Both the position numbers and the translations under genes were made by a program. From positions 124,001-188,000 of the forward strand of contig NZ_CP092424.2 of NCBI RefSeq assembly GCF_022374895.2: DNA of 64,000 nt, written 5' to 3'. Below, in pieces: positions 1-8,454 of this stretch (the first letter of the stretch is position 1; each line of letters begins with the position of its first letter). The stretch comes from Mycobacterium lentiflavum (GTDB lineage: Bacteria > Actinomycetota > Actinomycetes > Mycobacteriales > Mycobacteriaceae). The notes beneath the pieces were generated by a model that saw only the letters and a list, made by a program, of their open reading frames with translations, was not told the DNA's origin and searched no databases.

Positions 1-22
1 TCACCGACCGTGCTCAAGCTCC

Positions 23-535
23 TCACCATAACGTCGGCATATCGCCGAGTCGCGCAGACTCTACTGCGGCCCGATCCCAGCCCCGTTCCCGCAACACCGT
101 GCGCAACGCCACCGAGCGTTCCCGGCGAGCCCATAACCCATCACTGGGAACCGGCCTACGGCCTCCTCCACGCCGCATCCGAGCCATCCGCCGCATATTT
201 TCACTCTGTGTCCCGACCACCACATGCTGGCGGGGCGCCTCAGCTGCACAGACTTTCACGCACAGCGGGCTATCACACTCATGCAAACCCAGCTCGTCTG
301 GCTGAAGGAGCACACCGAGCCGACGCGCCAACGCGTACCGATGCGGCCGCACGCAAATCCCTTTACCCCTACGGTAAATGAAGAACCGACCATATCCGTC
401 TTTACCGATCGCGCCCGTGAAAAAATCACAGTCGTCAGCGTCAGGTCCCTGGACTATGTAGGAGTCGAAGCGCCGACACTCGTCGGCATGCACAACAGGA
501 TCGACCCACAGCGGAATCCCCGGATCTATACGCAC
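23..535 (-). CDS. HNH-endonuclease-like protein
   Basis: 170-aa protein with the layout of the small HNH proteins found in actinobacterial phages and plasmids: a TGAIGKDGYGRFFI stretch followed by RPHRYALARRLG and then HECDSPLCVKV (about residues 40-95), which supplies the His, the Cys pair and the second His expected of an HNH/zinc fold. The C-terminal 70 residues are Arg-rich and probably bind DNA. It starts at GTG with only a weak ribosome site and lies 9 bp after the Ala-rich gene, so the two are probably co-transcribed. A role in DNA cleavage is known for the family; its role here is unknown. Confidence 0.6.
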   Translation of the reverse strand: MRIDPGIPLWVDPVVHADECRRFDSYIVQGPDADDCDFFTGAIGKDGYGRFFIYRRGKGICVRPHRYALARRLGVLLQPDELGLHECDSPLCVKVCAAEAPRQHVVVGTQSENMRRMARMRRGGGRRPVPSDGLWARRERSVALRTVLRERGWDRAAVESARLGDMPTLW

Positions 536-544
536 GCACCCACG

Positions 545-1129
545 CTAAGCCCGGCCACCGACATCTTCGGCATGCAGCGCAGCGCCGTCCGTATCTCGTG
601 CTTCCACCGCCTCGCCATCGGCTTGCGCCGCAACGTCGTTCGAACCTAGTGCTTGCGCCGTCGCGCCAGGATCTTCGCCTGGTGCACCCGCCGCCGCGTC
701 ATCGGTTTGCGCCGTAACGCCATTCGAACCTAGTGCTCGCGCTACCGGCGCGCCGTTGGCCGCACCTAGTGCATCCCGCGCCGCCACGGTAGGTGCGCTC
801 GTCGCCTTCACGACCGCGCGAACGTCACCGACTTTGACCCCAGCCAATTCCGCTATCGCCGAGAGTGTCTCACCACGACCCTGCATTCGAGCCACCGCCG
901 CGGCACCAGCCTGGCGGTGCTCATGGCGCCGCCGCTCCGCCTCCGCCCCAATCTCAAGGATGCGGGTCTCCTCCCACTCATCCACGGCCGCCAGACGACC
1001 CAGCTCGACGAGAAACGACGCCGCGTCATCAACGTTTTGACGCTCGCGCTCCACGCGGGCCTCGTTCGCCCTCAGCTGCGCCTCGCGAACCCGTTTACGC
1101 GCCGCCGATTTCGAGTTGATATTCACCAT
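545..1129 (-). CDS. Ala-rich hypothetical protein upstream of relaxase, internal repeat
   Basis: 194 aa, unrecognised. The N-terminal 70 residues are highly charged (Arg/Glu) and predicted helical, possibly coiled coil. The middle (ETLSAIAELAGVKVGDVRAVV, about residues 87-107) looks like a helix-turn-helix. The C-terminal third is low-complexity Ala/Asp-rich and carries a 28-residue tandem repeat beginning ALGSNGVTAQTD and ALGSNDVAAQAD. It is transcribed divergently from the relaxase across a 289-bp gap. That position, the basic helical N terminus and the possible HTH would suit a relaxosome accessory or autoregulator, but this is inference. Confidence 0.55.
   Translation of the reverse strand: MVNINSKSAARKRVREAQLRANEARVERERQNVDDAASFLVELGRLAAVDEWEETRILEIGAEAERRRHEHRQAGAAAVARMQGRGETLSAIAELAGVKVGDVRAVVKATSAPTVAARDALGAANGAPVARALGSNGVTAQTDDAAAGAPGEDPGATAQALGSNDVAAQADGEAVEARDTDGAALHAEDVGGRA
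617..740. repeat. 84-bp-period direct repeat inside the Ala-rich gene
   Basis: A 40-bp unit at 617-656 recurs at 701-740 with few mismatches (shared core CGAACCTAGTGC). The 84-bp spacing equals 28 codons, so the repeat is in frame and gives the two ALGSN...AQ motifs of the protein. Confidence 0.8.
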
Positions 1130-1418
1130 TGCCGCACCCTACGACGAAGCCGTCGACCCGCTCTACCACACCGACCAACATCAGTATGTCCACATTTGTC
1201 CCCCACCCATGTCTCCTAAACCCACTGTCCCGCAACCTAAGCCGATCACACCCCAAACCACCACACACCAATGCCCACCAGCACCAACCCTTCTCAACCA
1301 CCCCATACACCACACACCTCTTGCATTAAGGGGTAAGGGTTTCTTAAGAACTGCCCTAACTGTGTAGGACAGATCGTCGCTCGGGTCTCTAACGTGCGCC
1401 TCGAAGGGGACAACTGCG
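1130..1418. other. G-poor relaxase upstream region; oriT/promoter candidate
   Basis: This 289-bp gap between the divergent Ala-rich gene and the relaxase has no convincing gene. From about 1185 to 1325 the plus strand is almost free of G and rich in C and A, a strong strand asymmetry. It is followed by a perfect 10-bp palindrome TTCTTAAGAA (1341-1350), flanked by GGGTAAGGG on the left and CCCTAAC on the right. MOBF relaxases usually nick next to their own gene, so this is the best oriT candidate in the window. It must also hold promoters for both genes. Confidence 0.45.
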
Positions 1419-4400
1419 GTGACGATGACGATGCACAAGCTCACTGCCGGCGACGGGTATCAGTACCTCATCCGGCAAGTGGCTGCTGTGGACTCCACTG
1501 CCCGTGGACGGGCACCGCTGATCGATTACTACTCGTCGAAAGGTGAATGCCCGGGCCGTTGGGTGGGATCAGGGCTGGCGTCATTGCGATCAGCCCTACC
1601 CCGCGGAATACCGGCCAGCGATGTATCCGAAATATGGGCGGTCCCAGAGGGTTCCGAGGTCACTGAAGCCCAAATGAAAGCGTTGTTCGGCGAAGGTTTA
1701 CACCCCAACGCCGATGCGATCACAGCCTATGCGACCGCACGTGGAGTGCGCGGTGCCGCGGCGATCGACGCCGCCAAACTGGGCCGTAAGTTCTATATCC
1801 GCGACGGCGAAACCACCTTTGCTCGCGCCCTGGCAGTCGCCTATCGCGACCACAACGAAGAAGCCGGACTGCACTGGAACGCGCCGATCGACGCGCCCAC
1901 ACGCGCCGCGATCCGCACCGTTGTCGCGCACAGAAGGTTCGCCGAGCAGTACGGCCGCGCGCCCGCCGACGATCGTGAACTCAGTGGGTTTATCGCGCGG
2001 GAAACCCGCGCGGCCACCACCGCGGTCGCCGGCTACGACTTGACGTTTTCGCCTGTGAAGTCAGTGTCTACGCTGTGGGCGATCGCGCCCCTCGACGTCG
2101 CAAAAGTAGTGGAGGAATGTCACGACGCGGCGGTGGCAGATGCGCTGGCGTGGTTAGAAACTCACGCCGCGTTCACCCGTTCAGGTAAGGACGGTGTCGC
2201 CCAGGTCGACACCACCGGATTGCTCGCGGCGGCGTTCACCCACCGCGATTCACGTGCCGGCGACCCTGATCTGCACACCCATGTCGCGATCTCCAACAAG
2301 GTCGCCACCGTGGGCGCCGACGGTGTGCTGCGCTGGCTGGCGCTGGACGGGCAACCTGTGCACCAGTTCACCGTGGCCGCCTCCGAGCTGTACAACACGC
2401 GCCTGGAAGCCCACCTTGGGCAGCGACTGGCGCTGCGGTTCGCCGACGTTGTTGGCGAGGGCCGCGGCAAGAGGCCAGTGCGTGAAATCGTGGGAATGTC
2501 AGTCGAGCTGATGGCCGCGTGGTCGTCGCGGCGGCTGGCGATCGAAGCGCGCACCGCCGATCTGGCCAAACAGTTTCAAGCCACCCACGGCCGCGAGCCC
2601 ACCCACGTGGAAACCATCGCGTTGGCTCAACAAGCGACCCTGGAGACCCGCGAAGCCAAACACGAATCCCGCTCATTAGCCGAGCAGCGCCAGACGTGGC
2701 GCGGCCAAGCGATCGAGGTGCTCGGCGATGTGCGGGAGCTGACCGCGATGTTGGGCACGGTGTTGGCGGTGCCGGCACCCCAGATCGAGGCCGTCGATGA
2801 CGAGTGGATCGCCTCGCACGCTGCCCAAGTCATCGCCACGGTGGCCCAATCGCGGGCAACCTGGCAACGACACCACGTGTTCGCCGAAGCGCAGCGCCGC
2901 GTTCGCGGCAGCGGGCATGCCGCCGACCAGACGCTGGCCGACAAGATCACCGAGACTGCCTTAGCCGAGCCGCTGTCGATGGCCCATATCGACATCGACG
3001 ACGGAGAAATGGGAGAACCTGCGCAGCTGCGCCGCCGCGATGGAACCAGCGTGCATAGCCGCCACGGCAGCGCTACCTACACCTCGCACGAGCTGCTGGC
3101 CGCGGAGCGACGCATCGTTGCGGCCGCCCTGCAACGCGACGGGCGCACGGTCGAGGACATCGATATCGAGCTGGCGCTGACCGACTCGGCCGCACGCGGC
3201 AAACAACTCAACGAGGGACAGGTCGCCCTGGTCCGCGAAATGGCAAGCAGTGGGCGACGAGTGGCGTTAGCGCTAGCACCTGCCGGCACCGGTAAGACCA
3301 CAGCGATGGCCGCCCTGTCGCATGCATGGCGGTCCTCGGGTGGCACCATCATCGGCTTAGCCCCCACCGCGGCGGCAGCCATCGAACTCGGCGAGGATCT
3401 ATCGGCCCCGACCGACACCATCGCCAAATACGTGTGGTCGGCCGACCCGGCCAACGCATCGAGTCGTTCGGCCCCACCACCATGGTTCACCACGGTCGGA
3501 CCCGACACCCTGATCATCATCGACGAGGCCGGCAAAGCCGGAACGCTCGAACTTGATGCGGTGATCACCCACGCCTTAGCCCGCGGCGCCAACATCCGCC
3601 TCGTGGGCGATGACCGCCAACTCGCATCAATCTCAGCCGGCGGCGTCCTGCGCGACATCGCCCACGAGACCGGCGCCCTGACGCTTTCTCAACTGGTGCG
3701 CTTTGCCTCCACCGCCGAAAGCGCAGCCACCCTGGCAATCCGCGAAGGCGACCCCGCCGGGCTCGGGTTTTACATCGACCAACAGCGTGTGCACGTCGGC
3801 GCCGATGCGACCGCAGCCGACATGGCCTACACCGCGTGGGCCGCCGACCTCGACGCCGGCCGCGACGGGATCCTGTTGGCCCCCACCAACGAAATCGTCG
3901 ATAGACTCAACGCCCGAGCCCGTCTTGATCGCCTCGCCGCCGCCGATCCGGCCACCCTGCACGGCCACGAAATCACCCTTTCTGATCGGCTTGCCGCCTC
4001 CCCCGGCGACCTTATCCGCACCCGCCGCAACGCCCGTTGGCTGCGCCTAAGCCCCACCGATTACGTGCGCAACGGCTACCGCTTCCAAATCCTGGAAACC
4101 CACAAAAACGGCAGCATCAAAGCCCGCCACCTCGGCAGCGGCAAAACAGTGCACCTGCCCGCCCGCTACGTCAAAAAGCACGTCACCCTCGGCTACGCGG
4201 CCACCATCGACTCCGCACAAGGACTCACCGCCGGACACGCCTGCCACATCGTCGGCGCCGGCCATCTCACCCGCCAACTCCTCTACGTGGCATTAACTCG
4301 CGGCCGCATCGAAAACCACATCTACCTATCAACAGCGGAATCCGACCCGCACCGAGTGCTGTCCCCCAAAGCAACACACCCCGAAACAGCCGTCGATGTC

Positions 4401-7280
4401 TTGACCAAAACACTGGCCCGCGACGGCGCACAAGTCTCGGCCACCAGCGCCGCACGCCAAGCCCGCGACGCCTTCGTGCGGCTCGGCCCGGCCGCGGCGA
4501 TGTACTACAACGCCTTGGGCGAGGCAGCCCAAGCCCTGGCTTCCCCGGCTCTGCTGGCCCAACTGCACGTCACCGCCGATCAGCTCTATCCAGGTTTGAC
4601 CCGCGCCGAAGCATGGCCAGTGCTCTGCAAACACTTGGCTCTCGTCGCCGCCGATGGGCGCGACCCGTTCGCCACCTTGACCGAGGCCGCCGGCGTTGGC
4701 GAGCTGTTCAGCGCCCACGATCCCGCCGCAGTGATCGACTGGCGCATCGACCCCACCGGCGGACACTCCGCCGGTATCGGGGCGCTGCGCTGGCTGCCCG
4801 CCACCCCCGCGCTGCTGGCCAACGATCGCGTATGGCAGAACTGCCTGGACGGGCGCGCCACGCTGGTTACCGAGCTGGCAGACCAGATCCGCGAAACCGT
4901 CACCCGCCAATGGACACCGGCGACCGCACCGGCATGGGCCAAACCCGTTCTCGCCGCCAACCCCCAACTCGCAGCCGAGATCGCCGTCTTCCGCGCCGCC
5001 CACAACGTGGTTCCCGAAGACACCCGACTGCTCGGCCCACCCCAATACGCCGTGCGCGCCCGCACCGTCCAAAACTTGCTCGAAAACCGCGCCCAAGCGG
5101 TGGTACGCACCCAGAGCCCACACGCGCGCCGCTTTGAGCAGCTGATCGACTCCATCGATCCCCGCATCCGCGCCGACGGGTACTGGCCCCAACTGGCCGC
5201 CCACCTCGCTCAAGCCGCCACCAGCCGACCCGACCTGCCTGCCCTCGTCCGCGCGGCAGCCACCCAACGACCGCTACCCGACGAGCTGCCCGCCGCCGCG
5301 CTGTGGTGGCGTCTTGCCGCCGAACTGACCTCCACGGCCACCCTCGACACCCCCCATACCGGCCTGTGCCCGGCCTGGATCACCGACTTGCACAACGTCT
5401 TTGGGTCAGCAGCTGCTGAATCCATCATCGCCGATCCGGCCTGGCCCGGCCTCGTTTCGGTTATCAACGCCGCCGACCCCACCCGCTGGACCCCCGCCGA
5501 CCTGCTCCACGTCGCCGCCGAACACCTCGCCGACGTCGACCCCGACCACACCATCCCCGCCTACCACTACGCCCGCGCCGTCACCTACACCGTTGACCTG
5601 ATCGGCGGCCACCACGACCACACCGACCACCCGCCACCCGAACAACCCCCACTGCACCCCGACGAAGAAGAACAACTTCCCCCCGACCCCCACACCCCCA
5701 GGATCGACATGCCCGCAATCGACGCTTCCGAGCAACCGTGGCACCTCGAACTCGTTGAGCCCGACCCGATCAACACCCCGCTCGAGACTGCCGACGAACT
5801 CGCCGGCCTGGACTTCGACGACCTCCCTCGCCACCGCGTGGCACCCCCGCCACTGCCGGCCGCTCTCCTCGACCTCACCACCTTGCGCACCCAGTACCAG
5901 CAGGCGCTAGCCGACCATCAGGCCCTGCATGCCCGCGCCGCAATCGGTGACGGACTCGTAATGCGCCAAGCCGCCCCGCACATCCGCGACCTGCGCCAGC
6001 GCGCCGATGCCGACCGCCCCTACTTGATCGCCGTCCACGACGTCACTGCCGAATGGGCCGACGCCGAAACCGAATACGAGGCAGCGCTACGCGATGTCGA
6101 CTGGGCACGCGACCAGCTCAACGAGCTGCAGTCGCAAACCGACGTCGACCCACTCGACCTCGCCTCAGCCAAACTCGATATCCAACTGCGCCTCATGGCA
6201 CTCCCCGACACCACGCCCGCCGAGCGCTATCAGACTGCGCTTCACGAAGCACTCGCGGCGCGCGCGCAAGCCGCCGGCGGCGTGGACCGCATCATCAGCG
6301 GTGACGACGTCGACAAGATCATCGCCGAAGCACGATCCCAAGATGATCGCGCCGTGCTCGCCGCCCGCCGCTACTGCACCCAGCTGCGCGGAGACCTCGA
6401 CCGCGCAGAACTAGCCGCCGCCGCCGCATTCGCAGCCGCCGAAACCCGCTCAGCCGACCACATCACCGCCCAACTCGACCAACTGGCCACCGAGCTCCGC
6501 GTGCTCGACGCCGCCAGCCGCTTCCAACCGCACCGACCCCTCAGCCTCACCATCAGCGCCACCGCCGACCTCTCCCCCGCCACAGCCGCAGCCATCACCA
6601 GCACCGCAAGGCTGCCCTTCGCCGTCACGGTCGTGCACGCCCAACCCTCGCCCGAACGCCGAACCGCCCTACACACCCTGCACAGCGCGGCCGCAGCCTC
6701 CGAACGAAAGATCCTGTGGTGCAGCCCCACCCGCGAACAAGCCGAGCACGCCATCACCGACGAGCTCGCCGACACCGCCGCCACCATCACCGAAACCCAC
6801 GCCACCATCACCAGCAACCAGTCGCAATCGCCGTTACCCCCCGGCAGTCTCATCATCATCGACGACGCCGCCACCGCAGACCCCGCAGTGATCGCCGACC
6901 TCGCCGAGCACGCCGCAGCCAATCAGTCCGGACTCATCCTGCTCGACACCACCGGCCAAACGTGGCCACCCAAACCTGCCCAGCGGCTCCTGCGGCTCCT
7001 CGACACCGAATTGCCTTGGACCACAACCATCGGCGCACCCCCAACACCGACTGTCATCAACCGCGTCACCCAGCCCGACCTCGACCCCGCACTCACCCAA
7101 ACGCGGCGCCTGCACCCAGCCATCCTCAATGAACAGCTGCGCGACAGCCTGAAACGCGCAGACCAGCTACACACCACCATCCACGCCGCCTACCAACGCC
7201 ACATCGAGGCCACCTGGCTCCGCGAACGCAGCCGCCACGCCAAGCACCAAACCCCAGAACTCGGCATCACCGACGACTAA
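1419..7280 (+). CDS. MOBF-type relaxase-helicase (TraA/TrwC-like)
   Basis: 1953-aa conjugative relaxase that would nick oriT, stay bound to the 5' end and unwind the transferred strand. The N-terminal TrwC-type relaxase domain has candidate nicking tyrosines (Y14, Y16, Y37-Y38) and the metal-binding three-His motif HRDSRAGDPDLHTHV at about 274-288. A RecD-like helicase follows, with Walker A APAGTGKTTA (about 620-629) and Walker B LIIIDEAGKAG (about 698-708). The long C-terminal half is Ala/Asp-rich with coiled-coil stretches and a second Walker-B-like LIIIDDA near 1810 but no obvious second P-loop. The GTG start at 1419 is preceded by AAGGGGA 8 bp upstream; in-frame ATGs follow at once. It is transcribed away from the candidate oriT. 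Confidence 0.92.
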   Translation: MTMTMHKLTAGDGYQYLIRQVAAVDSTARGRAPLIDYYSSKGECPGRWVGSGLASLRSALPRGIPASDVSEIWAVPEGSEVTEAQMKALFGEGLHPNADAITAYATARGVRGAAAIDAAKLGRKFYIRDGETTFARALAVAYRDHNEEAGLHWNAPIDAPTRAAIRTVVAHRRFAEQYGRAPADDRELSGFIARETRAATTAVAGYDLTFSPVKSVSTLWAIAPLDVAKVVEECHDAAVADALAWLETHAAFTRSGKDGVAQVDTTGLLAAAFTHRDSRAGDPDLHTHVAISNKVATVGADGVLRWLALDGQPVHQFTVAASELYNTRLEAHLGQRLALRFADVVGEGRGKRPVREIVGMSVELMAAWSSRRLAIEARTADLAKQFQATHGREPTHVETIALAQQATLETREAKHESRSLAEQRQTWRGQAIEVLGDVRELTAMLGTVLAVPAPQIEAVDDEWIASHAAQVIATVAQSRATWQRHHVFAEAQRRVRGSGHAADQTLADKITETALAEPLSMAHIDIDDGEMGEPAQLRRRDGTSVHSRHGSATYTSHELLAAERRIVAAALQRDGRTVEDIDIELALTDSAARGKQLNEGQVALVREMASSGRRVALALAPAGTGKTTAMAALSHAWRSSGGTIIGLAPTAAAAIELGEDLSAPTDTIAKYVWSADPANASSRSAPPPWFTTVGPDTLIIIDEAGKAGTLELDAVITHALARGANIRLVGDDRQLASISAGGVLRDIAHETGALTLSQLVRFASTAESAATLAIREGDPAGLGFYIDQQRVHVGADATAADMAYTAWAADLDAGRDGILLAPTNEIVDRLNARARLDRLAAADPATLHGHEITLSDRLAASPGDLIRTRRNARWLRLSPTDYVRNGYRFQILETHKNGSIKARHLGSGKTVHLPARYVKKHVTLGYAATIDSAQGLTAGHACHIVGAGHLTRQLLYVALTRGRIENHIYLSTAESDPHRVLSPKATHPETAVDVLTKTLARDGAQVSATSAARQARDAFVRLGPAAAMYYNALGEAAQALASPALLAQLHVTADQLYPGLTRAEAWPVLCKHLALVAADGRDPFATLTEAAGVGELFSAHDPAAVIDWRIDPTGGHSAGIGALRWLPATPALLANDRVWQNCLDGRATLVTELADQIRETVTRQWTPATAPAWAKPVLAANPQLAAEIAVFRAAHNVVPEDTRLLGPPQYAVRARTVQNLLENRAQAVVRTQSPHARRFEQLIDSIDPRIRADGYWPQLAAHLAQAATSRPDLPALVRAAATQRPLPDELPAAALWWRLAAELTSTATLDTPHTGLCPAWITDLHNVFGSAAAESIIADPAWPGLVSVINAADPTRWTPADLLHVAAEHLADVDPDHTIPAYHYARAVTYTVDLIGGHHDHTDHPPPEQPPLHPDEEEQLPPDPHTPRIDMPAIDASEQPWHLELVEPDPINTPLETADELAGLDFDDLPRHRVAPPPLPAALLDLTTLRTQYQQALADHQALHARAAIGDGLVMRQAAPHIRDLRQRADADRPYLIAVHDVTAEWADAETEYEAALRDVDWARDQLNELQSQTDVDPLDLASAKLDIQLRLMALPDTTPAERYQTALHEALAARAQAAGGVDRIISGDDVDKIIAEARSQDDRAVLAARRYCTQLRGDLDRAELAAAAAFAAAETRSADHITAQLDQLATELRVLDAASRFQPHRPLSLTISATADLSPATAAAITSTARLPFAVTVVHAQPSPERRTALHTLHSAAAASERKILWCSPTREQAEHAITDELADTAATITETHATITSNQSQSPLPPGSLIIIDDAATADPAVIADLAEHAAANQSGLILLDTTGQTWPPKPAQRLLRLLDTELPWTTTIGAPPTPTVINRVTQPDLDPALTQTRRLHPAILNEQLRDSLKRADQLHTTIHAAYQRHIEATWLRERSRHAKHQTPELGITDD

Positions 7281-7447
7281 GCGATTTGCCTCGCTCGATG
7301 GCGCAGGCGTACTGACAAGCAGGTGACGCACCCTTCCAGCTTCTCGAATTCACTGATGTCGACGATTTAGGGATCAAAGCGAGACCGACGTCAACATTCG
7401 CGAACAAACGGCGCCAAGATCTGCTTTCAAAACCAATTGGGTCAGGA

Positions 7448-8296
7448 TCAACGGTCGCCCGTCGTGCTTTTGAAGCGCAGCACATAAAGCGGCATGCGCC
7501 AGCGGGCAGGAATCAGCCGCCCTTGGTAAATTGCGCGCAGCAGCCAACCCTGAAGGCCCCGGCCCGGCGGCATCCGCACGGCCTGAGACGAGGCGACACC
7601 ATCGATGTGGGTGGCGAGGGCTGCGGCGTCTTTAGCGGATATGCCAGACTGTATGGGCGGAGCTATGTATCGCTCTTTGGTCAACACGTCTCGCCTGGCG
7701 CCGACGGTCTTGACCTTCATACGCGCAAACCAGTCCGGTGCGGCATCGAAAACTAAGGTGCCGCCGGGGAATTGACGGGCGCAGTCGCTGATGAGCTTAT
7801 AGACGGTGGTCTCGTCGAAATACATGAACAGTCCTTCGGCCACGATGATGGGGCTCGACTCGGAAGGCACCAAGTTCATCCAGCTTCGGTCGAACGCCGA
7901 TCCCGCGAACTTGATGATGTGCTGCTCGCCTGGGAGCAGCTGCTCTCGCAACGCAACAATCGGCGCCAGGTCCACCGTGATCCACGTTGCCGCCGGCCTC
8001 CCCAACCGCCAGTAGCTGGTTTGCAGGCCCTCGCCGAGAGCGACCACGGTGGCCTTCGGGTGCGATTCGAGGAAGGTGCGTACGACGCTGTCAAACGCGT
8101 GAGCGCGCATCGAAACGACCTGTGATGCAACACCGAAACGTTGCCGGTAGGGATAGTCGATGTGCTCGATCAGCTCTACTGCGAGAGGATCGTCGACTGT
8201 CCTATCGGGACGCAGTGCCTCACTACCTCGGTTCCACAGTGTCCACAAGGCGGTTTCACTGATACCGGTGAGGTGTTTCGGTTCGATCTTGTCCAT
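7448..8296 (-). CDS. SAM-dependent O-methyltransferase, LCMT/TcmP-like
   Basis: 282 aa. The N-terminal ISETALWTLWNR block, the SAM-binding strand VVALGEGLQTSYWRL (about 83-97), the acidic ITVDLAPIVALREQLLP segment and IIVAEGLFMYF are the landmarks of the leucine-carboxyl/polyketide O-methyltransferase family. The family's usual GCGLDT motif is here GEGLQTS, still compatible with SAM binding. It stands alone between the relaxase and eccA, both separated by over 150 bp, so it looks like an independent cargo gene. The substrate is unknown; family members methylate small aromatic or polyketide acids or protein C termini. Confidence 0.75.
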   Translation of the reverse strand: MDKIEPKHLTGISETALWTLWNRGSEALRPDRTVDDPLAVELIEHIDYPYRQRFGVASQVVSMRAHAFDSVVRTFLESHPKATVVALGEGLQTSYWRLGRPAATWITVDLAPIVALREQLLPGEQHIIKFAGSAFDRSWMNLVPSESSPIIVAEGLFMYFDETTVYKLISDCARQFPGGTLVFDAAPDWFARMKVKTVGARRDVLTKERYIAPPIQSGISAKDAAALATHIDGVASSQAVRMPPGRGLQGWLLRAIYQGRLIPARWRMPLYVLRFKSTTGDR

Positions 8297-8454
8297 CAGT
8301 GCGCCCCGAGGGGACTGGCGGCTTTAGCCGTCGGGGTCACCGGCTGGTGGCTGCTGGTGCTAGGCGATCCAGCTGGTGGCTGGTGTCGGTCGACTGCATC
8401 TCGAGTATCAATGTGGCCCACGACGATCCGCATTTCAGTAGCCACGGTGTTGGC

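Noticed and set aside
4037..5267. long open frames on both strands inside the relaxase gene
   Set aside because: Typical GC-rich shadows; Arg/Pro- or Gly-rich nonsense with no domains, while the relaxase frame is continuous.
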